Shown here one piece after another: positions 61,554 to 64,000 of a stretch of DNA of 64,000 nt (its first letter is position 1; each line of letters opens with the position of its first letter). A program made the translations under genes and the position numbers. The DNA is from JAJNPS01 sp031378845 (lineage in GTDB: Bacteria; Pseudomonadota; Alphaproteobacteria; Rhodobacterales; Rhodobacteraceae). The stretch lies in contig JANNES010000003.1 of the NCBI GenBank assembly GCA_031378845.1, forward strand, positions 227,208 through 291,207, read 5' to 3'. The notes below the pieces were generated by a model, which did not search any database, was not told where the DNA came from, and worked only from the letters and a program-made list of their open reading frames with translations.

Positions 61554-62825
61554 TCAGCCCTCGGCCTTTTCGCGCGCATCCACCATGCTTTGGGTGATCA
61601 GCACAATCCCGCTTTCGGTGCGGCGGAACCATTTGGCATCCACCTCGGGGTCCTTGCCGACAACCAGACCTTCCGGAATGATCACCCCGCGGTCAATCAC
61701 GCAGTTCTTCAACTCGGCCTTGCGGTTGACCACCACCTGCGGCAGTGCCACCACATGCTCCAGCGACGAAAAGCTGTGTGTCCGGCAACCGGTGAACAGC
61801 AACGAGTTGCGCACCTCGGACCCCGAAACGATGCAGTCACCCGACACCAGCGACGACACGGCCATGCCGCGCCGCCCGTCCTGATCATGGATGAACTTGG
61901 CCGGCGGGACGATCTCGGAATAGGTCCAGATCGGCCAGGAGCGGTCATAGATGTCCAGCTTCGGCACGAAATCGGTCAGGTCGATATTGGCTTGCCAGAA
62001 CGCGTCCACCGTCCCGACATCGCGCCAATAGGGCTCGGTCTCCAACCCGGACTTGACACAGCTGTCGGCAAAGCGGTGGGCCATCGCCTTGCCATTCTTC
62101 ACGATCAGCGGGATCAGGTCGTTGCCGAAGTCATGGCTGGAATTGGGATCCTCGGCATCCTTGATCAGCAGGTCGCGCAGAAAGGCCCAGTCGAACACAT
62201 AGATACCCATCGAGGCCAGGGCATTGTCCGGATCGCCCGGTATAGCCGGCGGATCCTTGGGCTTTTCCAGAAAGTCGGTGATCTGCATCGTCTTGTCGAC
62301 AGCCATCACGCCAAAGGCCGTCGCTTCCATCCGCGGGACGGTCAGGCAACCGATCGTGACATCGGCGCCGGAGGAGACATGCTGCTGCAGCATGATCTCG
62401 TAATCCATCTTGTAAATGTGGTCGCCCGCCAGAATGACCACATATTTGATGCCATAGCTGTCAACGATGTCGATGTTCTGCGTCACGGCATCGGCCGTGC
62501 CCAGATACCACTTGCTTTCGCTGACCCGCTGCGAGGCTGGCAGGATGTCGAGGTATTCATTCCGCTCGGCCCGGAAGAAGCCCCAGCCGCGCTGCATGTG
62601 GCGGATCAGGGAATGCGCCTTGTATTGGGTGGCAATCGCCATCTTGCGGATGCCCGAGTTCAGGGCATTTGACAGCGCAAAGTCGATGATCCTGGTCTTG
62701 CCGCCGAAATACACCGCCGGTTTGGCCCTGAAATCGGTCAACTCCTTAAGCCGCGATCCGCGCCCGCCGGCCAGAACGAAGGCCATGGCTTGGGTCGAAA
62801 GGCGGGCGTTGGGTTTTTGCTGCAT
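61554..62825 (-). CDS. glgC: Glucose-1-phosphate adenylyltransferase GlgC
   Basis: A 423-residue ADP-glucose pyrophosphorylase, the committed step of glycogen synthesis. FVLAGGRGSRLKELTDFRAKPAVYFGGK is near residue 16, RIIDFALSNALNSG near 45 and VILAGDHIYKMDYE near 135, followed by a C-terminal left-handed beta-helix. Start 62825 follows GGGAGG. It lies 56 bp after glgB. Confidence 0.95.
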   Translation of the reverse strand: MQQKPNARLSTQAMAFVLAGGRGSRLKELTDFRAKPAVYFGGKTRIIDFALSNALNSGIRKMAIATQYKAHSLIRHMQRGWGFFRAERNEYLDILPASQRVSESKWYLGTADAVTQNIDIVDSYGIKYVVILAGDHIYKMDYEIMLQQHVSSGADVTIGCLTVPRMEATAFGVMAVDKTMQITDFLEKPKDPPAIPGDPDNALASMGIYVFDWAFLRDLLIKDAEDPNSSHDFGNDLIPLIVKNGKAMAHRFADSCVKSGLETEPYWRDVGTVDAFWQANIDLTDFVPKLDIYDRSWPIWTYSEIVPPAKFIHDQDGRRGMAVSSLVSGDCIVSGSEVRNSLLFTGCRTHSFSSLEHVVALPQVVVNRKAELKNCVIDRGVIIPEGLVVGKDPEVDAKWFRRTESGIVLITQSMVDAREKAEG

Positions 62826-62881
62826 GTCATCCTCCCGAGATGCGGCGTCTTACGCCGTAGGTTTGGCAGGCCGGCGGTAAG

Positions 62882-64000
<1,119 letters not shown>

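Overview
The window looks like chromosomal DNA of an alphaproteobacterium of the Rhodobacterales (Rhodobacteraceae/Roseobacter group). The base composition is GC-rich and gene packing is tight, with many ATGA or GTGA stop-start overlaps. Several gene orders fit that group: surE-pcm-nlpD-like, tatABC followed by a DUF815 ATPase, zwf-pgl-pgi and glgBCAX-pgm. The protein encoded at 1404-2426 closely resembles the L-cysteate sulfo-lyase CuyA known from Ruegeria. No insertion sequence, phage, CRISPR array or replication origin is visible. One tRNA (Gly, anticodon CCC) is present.

Positions 1-25000 are mostly catabolic and transport modules. A sulfonate unit (TauA-like binding protein, Asp/Glu-type racemase, CuyA, divergent LysR) is followed by a visibly decaying sugar or polyol cluster at 3702-8288. 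That cluster has an intact class II aldolase, an FGGY kinase with a frameshift and a stop, an in-frame deletion fusion of this kinase to the 3' end of an ABC ATPase gene, and a RhaD-type aldolase-dehydrogenase split by an amber codon. Next is a phosphonate-type operon, phnD-phnC-phnE-methyltransferase-phnM, without C-P lyase genes. A GNAT plus N-acylamino acid racemase pair then diverges from an RpiR regulator and a five-gene peptide ABC transporter. A lone enoyl-CoA hydratase and a secreted vanadium haloperoxidase/FG-GAP-UnbV pair close this part.

Positions 25500-42200 are largely housekeeping: surE, pcm and a LysM/M23 lipoprotein; a CNNM/CorC-type membrane protein; the Tat translocase with DUF815; RF3 (prfC); a DMT exporter; and cytochrome bd-type oxidase (cydAB). 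Within this lies a small eroded patch: two WYL/YafY-type regulators (one reduced to its DNA-binding half) flank a pseudogene with a 13-bp tandem duplication, and a histidine phosphatase gene carries two frameshifts. A GTTC-N7-GTTC direct repeat, the alphaproteobacterial LexA-box pattern, lies between the NTF2-like gene and prfC.

Positions 42200-64000 carry a RACo-type corrinoid-protein reactivase, an ECF sigma/RskA anti-sigma/fasciclin unit, a secreted von Willebrand A protein, tRNA-Gly, RidA, the zwf-pgl-pgi operon (Entner-Doudoroff/pentose phosphate entry), an HNH endonuclease, a small lytic transglycosylase lipoprotein, an MttB-family corrinoid methyltransferase, and the glycogen operon glgBCAX-pgm, which runs off the right end. 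Pgi, Zwf, Pgm and the Glg enzymes all meet at glucose phosphate, so this end is a central carbohydrate storage and use region. A recurrent hairpin-plus-tail element occurs four times, and a long palindromic repeat precedes the tRNA.
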